NCBI GenBank assembly: GCA_946544695.1
Contig: CAMNMO010000103.1
Coordinates: 1-8,817, forward strand
DNA from: an uncultured Ruminococcus sp.
Lineage (GTDB): Bacteria > Bacillota > Clostridia > Oscillospirales > Ruminococcaceae
DNA: 8,817 nt
Direction of reading: 5' to 3'
The translations under genes and the position numbers were made by a program. Position 1 is the first letter of the stretch; each line of letters starts with the position of its first letter. Shown here piece by piece: positions 1 through 6,897 of the stretch. A model generated the notes under the pieces. That model searched no databases. It was given only the letters and a program-made list of their open reading frames with translations, and was not told the origin of the DNA.

Positions 1-3000
1 ATTTCAGGAAGATATTTACAGAGACCCCGCCCGTGGTCGTTGTGGGGAAAAGCGGCCATGAACTGATAAAAACAGGCGGCAGATATACGCCCGCAGAATT
101 TTCACACCTTCTCGAAGAAGCTGAGGACGAGTGGGAAAAGGGCAAGGATGCGGGCGATAACTCGCATCTGGGATATGCAAGGATAAATTACACGATAACC
201 AACATACCGTTCAATGATAAGGATCTTGGCGAGCTCAAATGCCGTCAGGCGATAGGCGACGGTGACAGATCGCTGGCAGGTCACGTTCACAACGTGGCGG
301 AAGATAATATCGAAATGCTCAAGGAATGGGGCAAGACCGACAAGGACTTTGAGGCGCTCAGGGAAGCACGTATGAGGGTGTGCTGGATAGAGCCTTTCAT
401 AGAATTCGCTGTAAAGTTCGGTGAACTCGAAAAGGAGAACAGCCTTGATGATGCACAGCAGGAAAGTGCTGAAAACGGCGGGGCTGATGAGGAAAGCAAA
501 AGCTATTTTGAGGAACGCTACGGCAGTGTCCCGTACAGTGAACTGAAAAATAAAAGGTTCATCAGGGCGAACGCTGTTTCGGCAAGACTTATCTCGCTGG
601 TGCTGGAAGGCGAAAAGATAGGCTACAACACAGGTATACTCGGCGAGCTGGGCATAGTTGCCGTGGCAGGTGAAGACCTTCCACGGGTGAAACAGCTGAT
701 GAGCATACATAATATAAATACAGGCAGAAGACCACAGGAGTACGATGACGATGTGCCTTGTGACAAGCAGAGCGCTGAGGAACACATCAACAGCAGGATA
801 GCAGACATCATGAAGAATGACGGACTGGAGAACTTCTGCAAGCTGCCGTACCTCTATTCACTGAGGAATCACAGCTTTGCCAATGTGCTGCTGATAAAGA
901 GCGTGCTGCCCGAAGCATCTGTCTGCTATTCAAACAGGGTGTGGCAGATATACGGCAGGACCTGCAAGGCTGACAGTAAGCCGCTGAGGATATTCCAGCC
1001 TGTGGTGCTGGGCGAAAACAATATCGCAGCTTTCTGGGACAGGCTCAAAAAGGATATCGCCCGTTCCTATTCGGAAGAAAAGAACTACGGCGAAGCCAGG
1101 ATACCCGATACAGATGTTACCATAACGGGCAACAACGACAGCTACGATATCAGGATAAAGGGCAAGATACTGGTATCCAACCAGCCCAGCAAGGTCATAA
1201 AGAACTGGATGGCAAAGGTGATGCTGAACAAGGTCACCATCGACCATACAATGGGCAGTGTTTACGATGTGACCCAGACAGATACATCATCTGAATACCT
1301 CTGGGTGAGGTCGGGGTTCCTGTGGGACGACCTGGTGATCGAAAACAACGGCAAGCCCGTGCGTGACAGCAGCGGCTTCTATAAGATAAGGAACACGCCC
1401 GAAAGGATCAACAGCTTTGAAGCTGACGGCTCGGGTTCGCTTGGCAGACGTGACAAGGGCAGGCTTGAACTGCTTTATGATGTCCTCAAAGCAGTGGCAA
1501 AGGATATGGAATGCCCCGTGCATGAGATAAGCAGTGCGGAAGCAGCCGAGGAAAAGAAGGAAGGCTTCTATTGTCCTAAGGAAGGCGTGATAAAGATATG
1601 CCGTGATGAGGATATGTATGATAAAGTGAGCATGGTCATACATGAACTGGCAGCTGCGGAGGTGCAAAGCTCACACAGCCAGAAAAACATAAATGCTTAT
1701 GAAACAGAGATACAGTCTGAAGCGGCAGCGTGCATAGTTGCTGCAAGATTTGGCATAAAGACCGATATAGGCTCGTTTCGGAGCTGTCCCCAGATGTTCA
1801 AGGTGAGGACCGTTGAAGTGATAAGGGGTTATCTTGAAAACATGTGGGCAGCAGCAAGGCGCATATCGTCACAGATAAATGACGAGTTGGTATCAAGGGG
1901 ACTTACAGCTGCCATTGAACCCGCCGACCGCAGCGCAGGGCTGCTTTCGCCCGAAGCTGTCGAGCGCAGGATAAAAGGCTATACCGAAACACTGGCAGAG
2001 ATAAGGTCAAACAATTACGACAAGATACACAGGTGCAGGTCTGAGTATGAAAAATGTGTTGTTGACAACGTAAGGCAGCTGCTTGATGAACTTAGAAAAA
2101 AACTTAGAGCCATCGACAGCGAAGTGCTGCTGACCAACGAGCATATCGAAAGGCTGAGGGACTGCATTACAGCAGGACAGCAGAAAAAAACTTTCCGTAT
2201 GATAAAAGCAGGCTTCGGTCGGATAGCCATAATGGAGGACGAGTGCATAAAGCTGCGCAATGCGATAGATATAATGCCGCAGCCCCACACGCCCATGCAG
2301 GAGTTCAAAACTGCACCGATGAATTTCATGGAGAAGATACGTGAGTTTGAAAACGTGAGCCATGAACTTAAAGTGATAATCGCACAGTCGAAATACATAA
2401 AAGACAGATATTCACCCATACTTGAAAGCTCGGTGACTGTTTTCAGGGAAGCTGCCGTAAGGCATGCTGAAAATATTAAAGCTGTAATGTCCAAAAACGG
2501 CACCGCAGTTGAGATAGTAAGGTTTGAATACATAGATACCCGCACTAAGCTGACTGACGGCATGGTAATGCACCCAAGATATGCAGATGATGCTTTCAAG
2601 CGGCTGGAATGCGAGGTCAAAAGTGCTAAAAAGGAAGCTGAGCGTGACGGCAGCTATTATCCCAGCCTTGCGGCGGAGATCACCGTTTACAGCAGGATAG
2701 ATACTTTCAATGCTAAGGGTATCGTTGCCATGAACAGTTTATTGTTCGTGGGTGACGGCAGACAGAACAGCCTTTCCGAACATATTGCAGAGATAAGAAA
2801 GGGCATCGAGAGGACAGAGGTCTGCGAGAATTTCTTCGATTCGCTGAAAGAAAAGGGCAGAAATGTGCAGTGCATCGAACCCGAGCTGAGTGCTGAGGCT
2901 GCAAAGCTCATAAAGGAAAATTCACACGATATGAGCGAATGGGATCATTACCGCATAACTGCATCGGCTGAAAAGAATAAAAGAAAAACTGTCAGGAACG

Positions 3001-3026
3001 ATGAGGATATCTCACACGATGACTGA
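1..3026 (+). CDS. ArdC/LtrC-like large polyvalent protein, 5'-partial
   Basis: The reading frame is open from the first full codon (position 3) with no stop, so the gene probably begins left of the window; the GTG at 33 is used here only as residue 1 for numbering and has no convincing ribosome site. Residues about 45-95 contain a GDGD-type segment reminiscent of the small accessory domains found in phage and plasmid polyvalent proteins (weak). Residues about 250-330 match the ArdC N-terminal ssDNA-binding domain: a helix, then NHSFANVLLI (279-288), then an RVWQIYGR turn, then a PLRIFQPVV strand; VYDVTQT follows at 410-416. Residues about 500-580 are the zincin-like domain, with HELAA at 537-541 where active relatives have HExxH, and E563 in the QSEAAA segment at the usual third-ligand position. 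Residues about 645-770 are predicted coiled coil, and about 830-970 an unknown C-terminal domain. In related elements ArdC protects incoming DNA from host restriction; loss of the second His suggests that peptidase activity is gone here. First gene visible in the operon. Confidence 0.8.
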   Translation, partial: FRKIFTETPPVVVVGKSGHELIKTGGRYTPAEFSHLLEEAEDEWEKGKDAGDNSHLGYARINYTITNIPFNDKDLGELKCRQAIGDGDRSLAGHVHNVAEDNIEMLKEWGKTDKDFEALREARMRVCWIEPFIEFAVKFGELEKENSLDDAQQESAENGGADEESKSYFEERYGSVPYSELKNKRFIRANAVSARLISLVLEGEKIGYNTGILGELGIVAVAGEDLPRVKQLMSIHNINTGRRPQEYDDDVPCDKQSAEEHINSRIADIMKNDGLENFCKLPYLYSLRNHSFANVLLIKSVLPEASVCYSNRVWQIYGRTCKADSKPLRIFQPVVLGENNIAAFWDRLKKDIARSYSEEKNYGEARIPDTDVTITGNNDSYDIRIKGKILVSNQPSKVIKNWMAKVMLNKVTIDHTMGSVYDVTQTDTSSEYLWVRSGFLWDDLVIENNGKPVRDSSGFYKIRNTPERINSFEADGSGSLGRRDKGRLELLYDVLKAVAKDMECPVHEISSAEAAEEKKEGFYCPKEGVIKICRDEDMYDKVSMVIHELAAAEVQSSHSQKNINAYETEIQSEAAACIVAARFGIKTDIGSFRSCPQMFKVRTVEVIRGYLENMWAAARRISSQINDELVSRGLTAAIEPADRSAGLLSPEAVERRIKGYTETLAEIRSNNYDKIHRCRSEYEKCVVDNVRQLLDELRKKLRAIDSEVLLTNEHIERLRDCITAGQQKKTFRMIKAGFGRIAIMEDECIKLRNAIDIMPQPHTPMQEFKTAPMNFMEKIREFENVSHELKVIIAQSKYIKDRYSPILESSVTVFREAAVRHAENIKAVMSKNGTAVEIVRFEYIDTRTKLTDGMVMHPRYADDAFKRLECEVKSAKKEAERDGSYYPSLAAEITVYSRIDTFNAKGIVAMNSLLFVGDGRQNSLSEHIAEIRKGIERTEVCENFFDSLKEKGRNVQCIEPELSAEAAKLIKENSHDMSEWDHYRITASAEKNKRKTVRNDEDISHDD

Positions 3027-3061
3027 CAGCGAAGCGGGTGACCGCTAAGGAGTAATTAGAT

Positions 3062-3253
3062 ATGGAAGAGAATAAAAAGCTCAATTATGATGAGCGCATA
3101 ATGGTAAAGTCAGCAGAAAAATCAGGCTTTGAGATGCCTGCAAGCTTTTCGATAAGGAAGGAAAGGGAAGAAATGATAAAAAGAGGCATCGAATTCCCGA
3201 GAACTTCCGAGCTGACCTATATAGACGACAAGGGCAACCTGGTCGAGATATGA
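3062..3253 (+). CDS. Small hypothetical protein, 63 aa
   Basis: I do not recognise this family. The ATG at 3062 has AAGGAG at 3047-3052 with a 9-nt gap, so translation is well supported. It begins 35 nt after the stop of the ArdC-like gene and ends 13 nt before the next gene, consistent with one transcript. The protein is highly charged (many Lys, Glu, Arg), soluble, with no signal peptide, membrane segment or cysteine. The first 45 residues look helical (KLNYDERIMVKSAEKSGF, then REEMIKRGIEFP). The last part, SELTYIDDKGNLVEI, reads like a short beta hairpin. A small partner or adaptor of the neighbouring large protein is possible, but this rests only on position. Confidence 0.75.
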   Translation: MEENKKLNYDERIMVKSAEKSGFEMPASFSIRKEREEMIKRGIEFPRTSELTYIDDKGNLVEI

Positions 3254-3258
3254 GGAAG
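3252..3258 (+). promoter_or_regulatory. Shine-Dalgarno that fixes the TTG start at 3267
   Basis: GAGGAAG lies 8 nt before TTG and straddles the TGA stop (3251-3253) of the 63-aa gene. It is the only good ribosome site for the 124-aa frame and is the reason for accepting a TTG start. Confidence 0.6.
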
Positions 3259-3266
3259 TGGTATAA

Positions 3267-3641
3267 TTGAAAAATATAAGCAGTGCAGCACTCAGCTATG
3301 ATGAGATGACGGTGCTCAACAATGTGGGCATAAATGTCAGCCTTAAAGATGCAATGAACAGTGTGCTGACACAGGTCGTCATCACAAGGGACAAGACAGT
3401 CAAGGTGCTGCTGCTCGACCTCAATGCCAAGCTTAAACAGATGACTGAGGAAGAGTGGGAGGATATGCAGCGTTCCATGCCCTTTGAGATAGCTTACATG
3501 AATGAAGATCATTATGACGATCCCGTGGATTGGAACGATGAAGATATGGCGAAGTTTGACATAATGACAGAACAAATGGAAAAGGAGGGTGGAGTTCCTC
3601 TGCATGGTGGAGAACAACAGAAAAAACAAAAACGACTTTAA
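3267..3641 (+). CDS. Hypothetical protein, 124 aa (TTG start)
   Basis: I do not recognise this family. The chosen start is TTG at 3267 because GAGGAAG (3252-3258) lies 8 nt upstream; the next in-frame ATG (3306) lacks a comparable site and would remove 13 residues. Residues 10-60 look like a compact alpha/beta fold (SYDEMTVLNNVGINVSLKDA, then strands VVITRD and TVKVLLLDL). Residues 60-105 are acidic (EEEWEDMQ, DDPVDWNDEDM), and the tail (EQQKKQKRL) is basic. No membrane segment or catalytic motif is visible. The stop codon overlaps the AAGGAG of the next gene (3640-3645), so the two are probably translationally linked. Function unknown; a small accessory protein of a mobile element is the best contextual guess. 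Confidence 0.75.
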   Translation: MKNISSAALSYDEMTVLNNVGINVSLKDAMNSVLTQVVITRDKTVKVLLLDLNAKLKQMTEEEWEDMQRSMPFEIAYMNEDHYDDPVDWNDEDMAKFDIMTEQMEKEGGVPLHGGEQQKKQKRL

Positions 3642-3654
3642 GGAGTGAAAACAA

Positions 3655-5049
3655 ATGGATAATGAACAGAAGAATGATATCAATGCCAAGATAGAAGCCT
3701 TGCTGTCAGGCAGAGAAAAACTGACTGTGGAAGAAATGGAAAAACTTACAGAGCGAATGGATAGTGCTATACATGAATCCATTCAGCTCAACAGCGAAGC
3801 TTTCAAAACAGAGATACTCAGAGATGAAGTCAAAAGTACGCTGGATAAAGCAGCAGAATACTGGGTAAAGGGAATGGATCTCAGCAACGGTATAGGCAAG
3901 CTGATCTATGAGAAGCAGCAAGAGCTCGATGGTATGAAGGCACAGCTTGTTGAGATGAAGAAAAGCATAGATCCTTCCGAGAAAGATAAGCTTGAAGGCA
4001 GAATGGCTGAGATCAACAAAACGCTGCCTGCACTGGTGCTCAGATGGGCAGAGGAGAAACACAAGCTCGACCAGGCAGGCGTGAGACCTGATTCTGATAT
4101 CACTAAGGACAATATTGCAGGTATCAGTAAGGTCGAGAGCATAGGTGCGATAGCTGAGGCTCTCAAAGATGAGCGACTGGCAATAGCAGAAAAGCTGAAG
4201 ACCATCGATGCCGAACTTGGCAGGAATACAGCGGAGTTACAGCCGAAGATAGATGAACTTGAACAGAAGATCACCTCGCTGCAGGAAGATATAGACAGAA
4301 TGAGCAAAATCAAGGCAGACCTTGACAGGTCCCTTGAAGAAAGGATGCCCGAGATATCAGAGATGACCCTGAAACTGCAAGGCCATGAAGCGAGGCTGGC
4401 AGAACTGGACGAAGCTTTAAAGGCTAACACTGAGGAGGTAAAGGCACTCAAAAATCTCCATCTGGCATCAAAGGGCATCACCCCCGAAGGCTTTGAAGCT
4501 ATCGGCAGATGTGAGCACAGCAGATGGGAACTGACCAGAGAAAAGGTCAAGCAGGAGGTCATAGGGTTTGCCAGAAATTTCACGAATGAGATCAAGGAAC
4601 AGGCGGTCGGACTGCTGAGAGATGTCGCTGAGGATATAAAAAGAGAAGCGACCTCCATTGCGATGAGCATAGAGAGCTGCAAGCAGTATGCGATATCCGA
4701 GATGAAAAAGAACATAACCATCGCACCCCTGGCTGATGACCCGAATATACCGCATGACGATAAGGACAAGGAGAGCAAGCTTGGAAAATTCGTCAGAACA
4801 GCAGGCGAGATACACCGTAATAACAACGATATAAAATACCAGAAGGGTCAGATAAGATCGCTGAGGTCAGAACTGACGAGGGAGCAGGACAAGCAGAAAT
4901 ACATGACCACCGAAGAAAGAGAAGGTGCTGTCAACCTGCAATCATTCAGAGACGAGATATCCAGAAAAGAGACCCGCATAGATGAACTGAAGGCAAGAAA
5001 TGATGACCTGAAGCACGGCAAGAGCAAGTCTGACGACATGACAAGATGA
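3655..5049 (+). CDS. Large coiled-coil protein, 464 aa, function unknown
   Basis: The ATG at 3655 has AAGGAG at 3640-3645 (9-nt gap) overlapping the previous stop. The protein is almost entirely helical and charged: helices at about 5-125, a coiled coil at about 165-270 with clear heptad-like Leu/Ile spacing (for example ELQPKIDELEQKITSLQEDI), a less coil-like central block at about 278-350 that holds the two cysteines (286, 342) and a REKVKQEVIGFARNF amphipathic stretch, a Pro/Asp-rich hinge at about 357-372, and a second coil at about 380-455. There is no Walker A, signal peptide or membrane segment, so it is not an SMC-type ATPase as it stands. It is followed by two further helical proteins, which suggests a structural or scaffolding complex. 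Phage structural, conjugation-accessory and nucleoid-binding roles all remain open. Its stop codon sits inside a 9-bp hairpin (5031-5057). Confidence 0.8.
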   Translation: MDNEQKNDINAKIEALLSGREKLTVEEMEKLTERMDSAIHESIQLNSEAFKTEILRDEVKSTLDKAAEYWVKGMDLSNGIGKLIYEKQQELDGMKAQLVEMKKSIDPSEKDKLEGRMAEINKTLPALVLRWAEEKHKLDQAGVRPDSDITKDNIAGISKVESIGAIAEALKDERLAIAEKLKTIDAELGRNTAELQPKIDELEQKITSLQEDIDRMSKIKADLDRSLEERMPEISEMTLKLQGHEARLAELDEALKANTEEVKALKNLHLASKGITPEGFEAIGRCEHSRWELTREKVKQEVIGFARNFTNEIKEQAVGLLRDVAEDIKREATSIAMSIESCKQYAISEMKKNITIAPLADDPNIPHDDKDKESKLGKFVRTAGEIHRNNNDIKYQKGQIRSLRSELTREQDKQKYMTTEEREGAVNLQSFRDEISRKETRIDELKARNDDLKHGKSKSDDMTR

Positions 5050-5057
5050 TGTCGTCA
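5031..5057 (+). other. Perfect 9-bp hairpin spanning the stop codon
   Basis: TGACGACAT (5031-5039) is the exact reverse complement of ATGTCGTCA (5049-5057), with a 9-nt loop. The TGA stop of the 464-aa gene (5047-5049) lies at the loop/right-arm boundary. No T-run follows (AAAACATAAA), so it is not a standard intrinsic terminator. It may be an mRNA stability or processing hairpin separating the first and second halves of the operon. The role is inferred from position only. Confidence 0.5.
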
Positions 5058-5107
5058 AAACATAAAACAACAAGATAAATAAAGATAACAGAAGGAGCGT
5101 AATTAAA

Positions 5108-6040
5108 ATGGCAAGTATATTTGGTAAAGAGAACACCCCCGCACTTTCAGCAGAGGAATACGAGAACAGTCTGAGAAAGATACCCGATGAGCTGAAGTCT
5201 CTCAGCGACGAACAGCTCAAAGGCAGAAAAGCCGAACTTGAAGCGGAAGCAGTAAAGCTCACAGGCGAGATAAACAGAGCTGTGAAAAACGGTGAGCTCG
5301 AAGAGGTCGTTGCTGAAAAAAAAGCCAAGCTCGACAATGTATATGAGCAGACAGGCGAGATAGAAAGAGTTTTTGCAGTACGTGAATATGAAAGGGAAGC
5401 TGCAAAGGCAAATGAAGCTCAGCGCAGCAATGCAGAATATGCGAGCAGGATAGAGGGTTACAGAAGTGAGATGGACCCTGCACGCTACGATCTGGGCATC
5501 GCAGGTGTGGAAGGTGCGATAGCAAGGTTCAACAGTATCATTTCAGATGCCAATAAAAAGATGTCACAGATAAATACTTCTCCTATACAGCTCCAGACTG
5601 CCGATGATGCTTTGAGCGAGAAGGAAAGCATGATAGAGACTGCTGTCAATGTCAAGGAAGAATTCATCAAGATAAAGGAAGTTCTGGAATATGACCTGAA
5701 AGCCGTAAAGGGTCAGCTTGCGGCGGCAGAAGCAAAGCTTGAGAACCTTAATGCAGATATCGAAAAGTACAAGAGGCTGATCGTTGACCTCAATGTGGAT
5801 ATCATGATGCAGAAAACAGGTTATGCTGACATTGCGATGGATAACGTTGAGGAAAACATCAAGACCAAGAGCGAGCATATCGCTGAGCTGGAAAAGCACC
5901 TCGGTGAAGTTGTGAAGGATGCTAAGGACTGCAAGATGGAGATAGATGAATACAGGAAGAAGATAGATGAGATACAGAACGGTAAGACCGCTCCGACAGC
6001 TCCTTCCGACACAGAGAACAGAGCACATTCAGACAGATAA
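5108..6040 (+). CDS. Coiled-coil protein, 310 aa, function unknown
   Basis: The ATG at 5108 is preceded by AAGGAG at 5092-5097 (10-nt gap). The protein is helical and acidic throughout. Helices cover about 15-120, with a coil from about 30 to 100. A short non-coil break follows at about 121-165 (MDPARYDLGIAGVEGAIARF, then NTSPIQLQTADD). A long coil covers about 170-290 (for example LAAAEAKLENLNADIEKYKR). The C-terminal 20 residues are a disordered Thr/Pro/Ser tail. There is one cysteine (275), no tryptophan, no signal peptide, no membrane segment and no nucleotide-binding motif. It sits 58 nt after the 464-aa gene, the widest gap in the operon, and 19 nt before the 133-aa gene. The architecture (coil, break, coil) parallels its two neighbours, so a shared filament or scaffold is a fair inference. 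The family is not recognised. Confidence 0.8.
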   Translation: MASIFGKENTPALSAEEYENSLRKIPDELKSLSDEQLKGRKAELEAEAVKLTGEINRAVKNGELEEVVAEKKAKLDNVYEQTGEIERVFAVREYEREAAKANEAQRSNAEYASRIEGYRSEMDPARYDLGIAGVEGAIARFNSIISDANKKMSQINTSPIQLQTADDALSEKESMIETAVNVKEEFIKIKEVLEYDLKAVKGQLAAAEAKLENLNADIEKYKRLIVDLNVDIMMQKTGYADIAMDNVEENIKTKSEHIAELEKHLGEVVKDAKDCKMEIDEYRKKIDEIQNGKTAPTAPSDTENRAHSDR

Positions 6041-6059
6041 AAAGGAGATATAAGGTAAA

Positions 6060-6461
6060 ATGGCTAAAAAGATCACATACGAGGACTTTATAGCGATAGA
6101 TAAAAAGATCGACCTCATAAATGAGGAGATAAGCGATCTTATTCAGCAGGGCGCTCCTGACGAAGTGCTGGAGGAAAAGTATATCCAGCTGGGCAAGGCT
6201 GTTATCGGCAAGGATCTTGCAGAAGCCCGTCTCAAAGAGGATATGACCGAGGAGGAGAAAGCAAACTTCGACAAGCTCATAGAACTCAATCAGAGACAGA
6301 AGATGATAGAGCTGAGACTTCGCATAATGGAGCAGGAACTGGACGAGACACTTGCTACAAAGGCTAAGCTCGATGAGACTATTGCAGACGGTGAACGTGT
6401 GCTGGAACTGGTCGAGAAAACTATAAAGGCTGTTGAGAACCATTCTGCCGCTTCAAACTGA
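6060..6461 (+). CDS. Small coiled-coil protein, 133 aa
   Basis: The ATG at 6060 has AAAGGAG at 6041-6047, immediately after the previous stop (12-nt gap, slightly long), plus an AAGG at 6052-6055 that is too close to be the main site. The protein is all helix: residues 7-30 (YEDFIAIDKKIDLINEEISD), 34-60, and a long coil at about 64-127 with regular Leu/Ile spacing (IELRLRIMEQELDETLATKA). It has no cysteine or tryptophan, no membrane segment and no recognisable enzyme motif. It is the third consecutive coiled-coil gene of the operon and ends 21 nt before the acidic DUF1292-like gene. Family unknown; it could be a small subunit or a chaperone-like partner of the two larger coils. Confidence 0.78.
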   Translation: MAKKITYEDFIAIDKKIDLINEEISDLIQQGAPDEVLEEKYIQLGKAVIGKDLAEARLKEDMTEEEKANFDKLIELNQRQKMIELRLRIMEQELDETLATKAKLDETIADGERVLELVEKTIKAVENHSAASN

Positions 6462-6470
6462 CACGGCGTG

Positions 6471-6477
6471 AAGGAGG
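6471..6477 (+). promoter_or_regulatory. Shine-Dalgarno that rules out the GTG start at 6468
   Basis: AAGGAGG lies inside the longest version of this frame, so initiation must be downstream, at ATG 6483 (5-nt gap) or ATG 6486 (8-nt gap). Confidence 0.7.
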
Positions 6478-6482
6478 CAGAC

Positions 6483-6761
6483 ATGATGGAAGAAGAGACC
6501 ATAATACTCGATACGCCGGACGGACAGGTGGAAGTGAATGTGGTCGCAGCGTATGCTGTCGATGATACAGACTACATCGCAGTAGTGCCCACAGCAATGC
6601 TTGAAAAAGGCGAAGCCGAAGTGCTCATATATCGCTATAAGGAAATAGATGACGGCATCGAACTGCTTGACCTTACCGATGAAGAATTCGAGAGCGCAAA
6701 GACTGCACTGGAGCAGATACTGGCGGAAGAAGAGGAAGAAGCAGCTGAAAACGACGCCTGA
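6483..6761 (+). CDS. DUF1292-like small acidic protein
   Basis: The sequence pattern fits the DUF1292 (YrzB-like) family of short Firmicutes proteins of unknown function: an acidic start (MEEETIILDTPDGQVEV), a strand-rich core (ADDTDYIAVVP-like segment, then AEVLIYRYKE), a DGIELLDLTDEEF segment and an acidic C-terminal helix (LEQILAEEEEEAAE). The family link is by my recognition of this layout, not by a search. Start choice: AAGGAGG (6471-6477) is 5 nt from the ATG at 6483 and 8 nt from the ATG at 6486; the GTG at 6468 lies upstream of the ribosome site and is rejected. The true start may be 6486, one residue shorter. It is the last gene of the operon and is followed directly by an intrinsic terminator. 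It has no cysteine and no membrane segment, and is probably cytoplasmic. Confidence 0.75.
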   Translation: MMEEETIILDTPDGQVEVNVVAAYAVDDTDYIAVVPTAMLEKGEAEVLIYRYKEIDDGIELLDLTDEEFESAKTALEQILAEEEEEAAENDA

Positions 6762-6774
6762 TACATAAGATATC

Positions 6775-6811
6775 ATACCGAAGCTGACATTATGACGGCT
6801 TCGGTATTTTT
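6775..6811 (+). terminator. Intrinsic terminator of the operon
   Basis: ATACCGAAGC (6775-6784) pairs perfectly with GCTTCGGTAT (6798-6807) across a 13-nt loop, followed by T residues at 6807-6811. It begins 13 nt after the DUF1292-like stop, so it should end the whole plus-strand operon. Confidence 0.85.
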
Positions 6812-6848
6812 GCTGTGTACGCATCATGGCACTAAGACAGGTTTTGAC

Positions 6849-6881
6849 AAAAAAGCGTTCATCGGCAAATGATGAACGCTT
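6849..6881 (-). terminator. Intrinsic terminator of the glycosyltransferase gene
   Basis: AAGCGTTCATC (6853-6863) and GATGAACGCTT (6871-6881) form a perfect 11-bp stem with a 7-nt loop. On the minus strand the stem is followed by six T residues (plus-strand A6 at 6849-6854). It lies just downstream of the minus-strand glycosyltransferase stop and faces the operon terminator. Confidence 0.85.
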
Positions 6882-6897
6882 ATGTATTTATGCAGGA

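Noticed and set aside
102..785. 227-codon minus-strand frame opposite the ArdC-like gene
   Set aside because: There is no ribosome site or recognisable motif; its hydrophobic composition is the expected reverse complement of a charged coding sequence.
3906..4826. 306-codon minus-strand frame rich in Ser, Leu and Phe
   Set aside because: It is the antisense shadow of the coiled-coil gene: low-complexity Ser/Leu composition, no ribosome site, no family resemblance.
3655..6461. SMC/Rad50-like or MukB-like DNA repair complex
   Set aside because: The coiled coils lack Walker A, signature and Walker B motifs in all three proteins.
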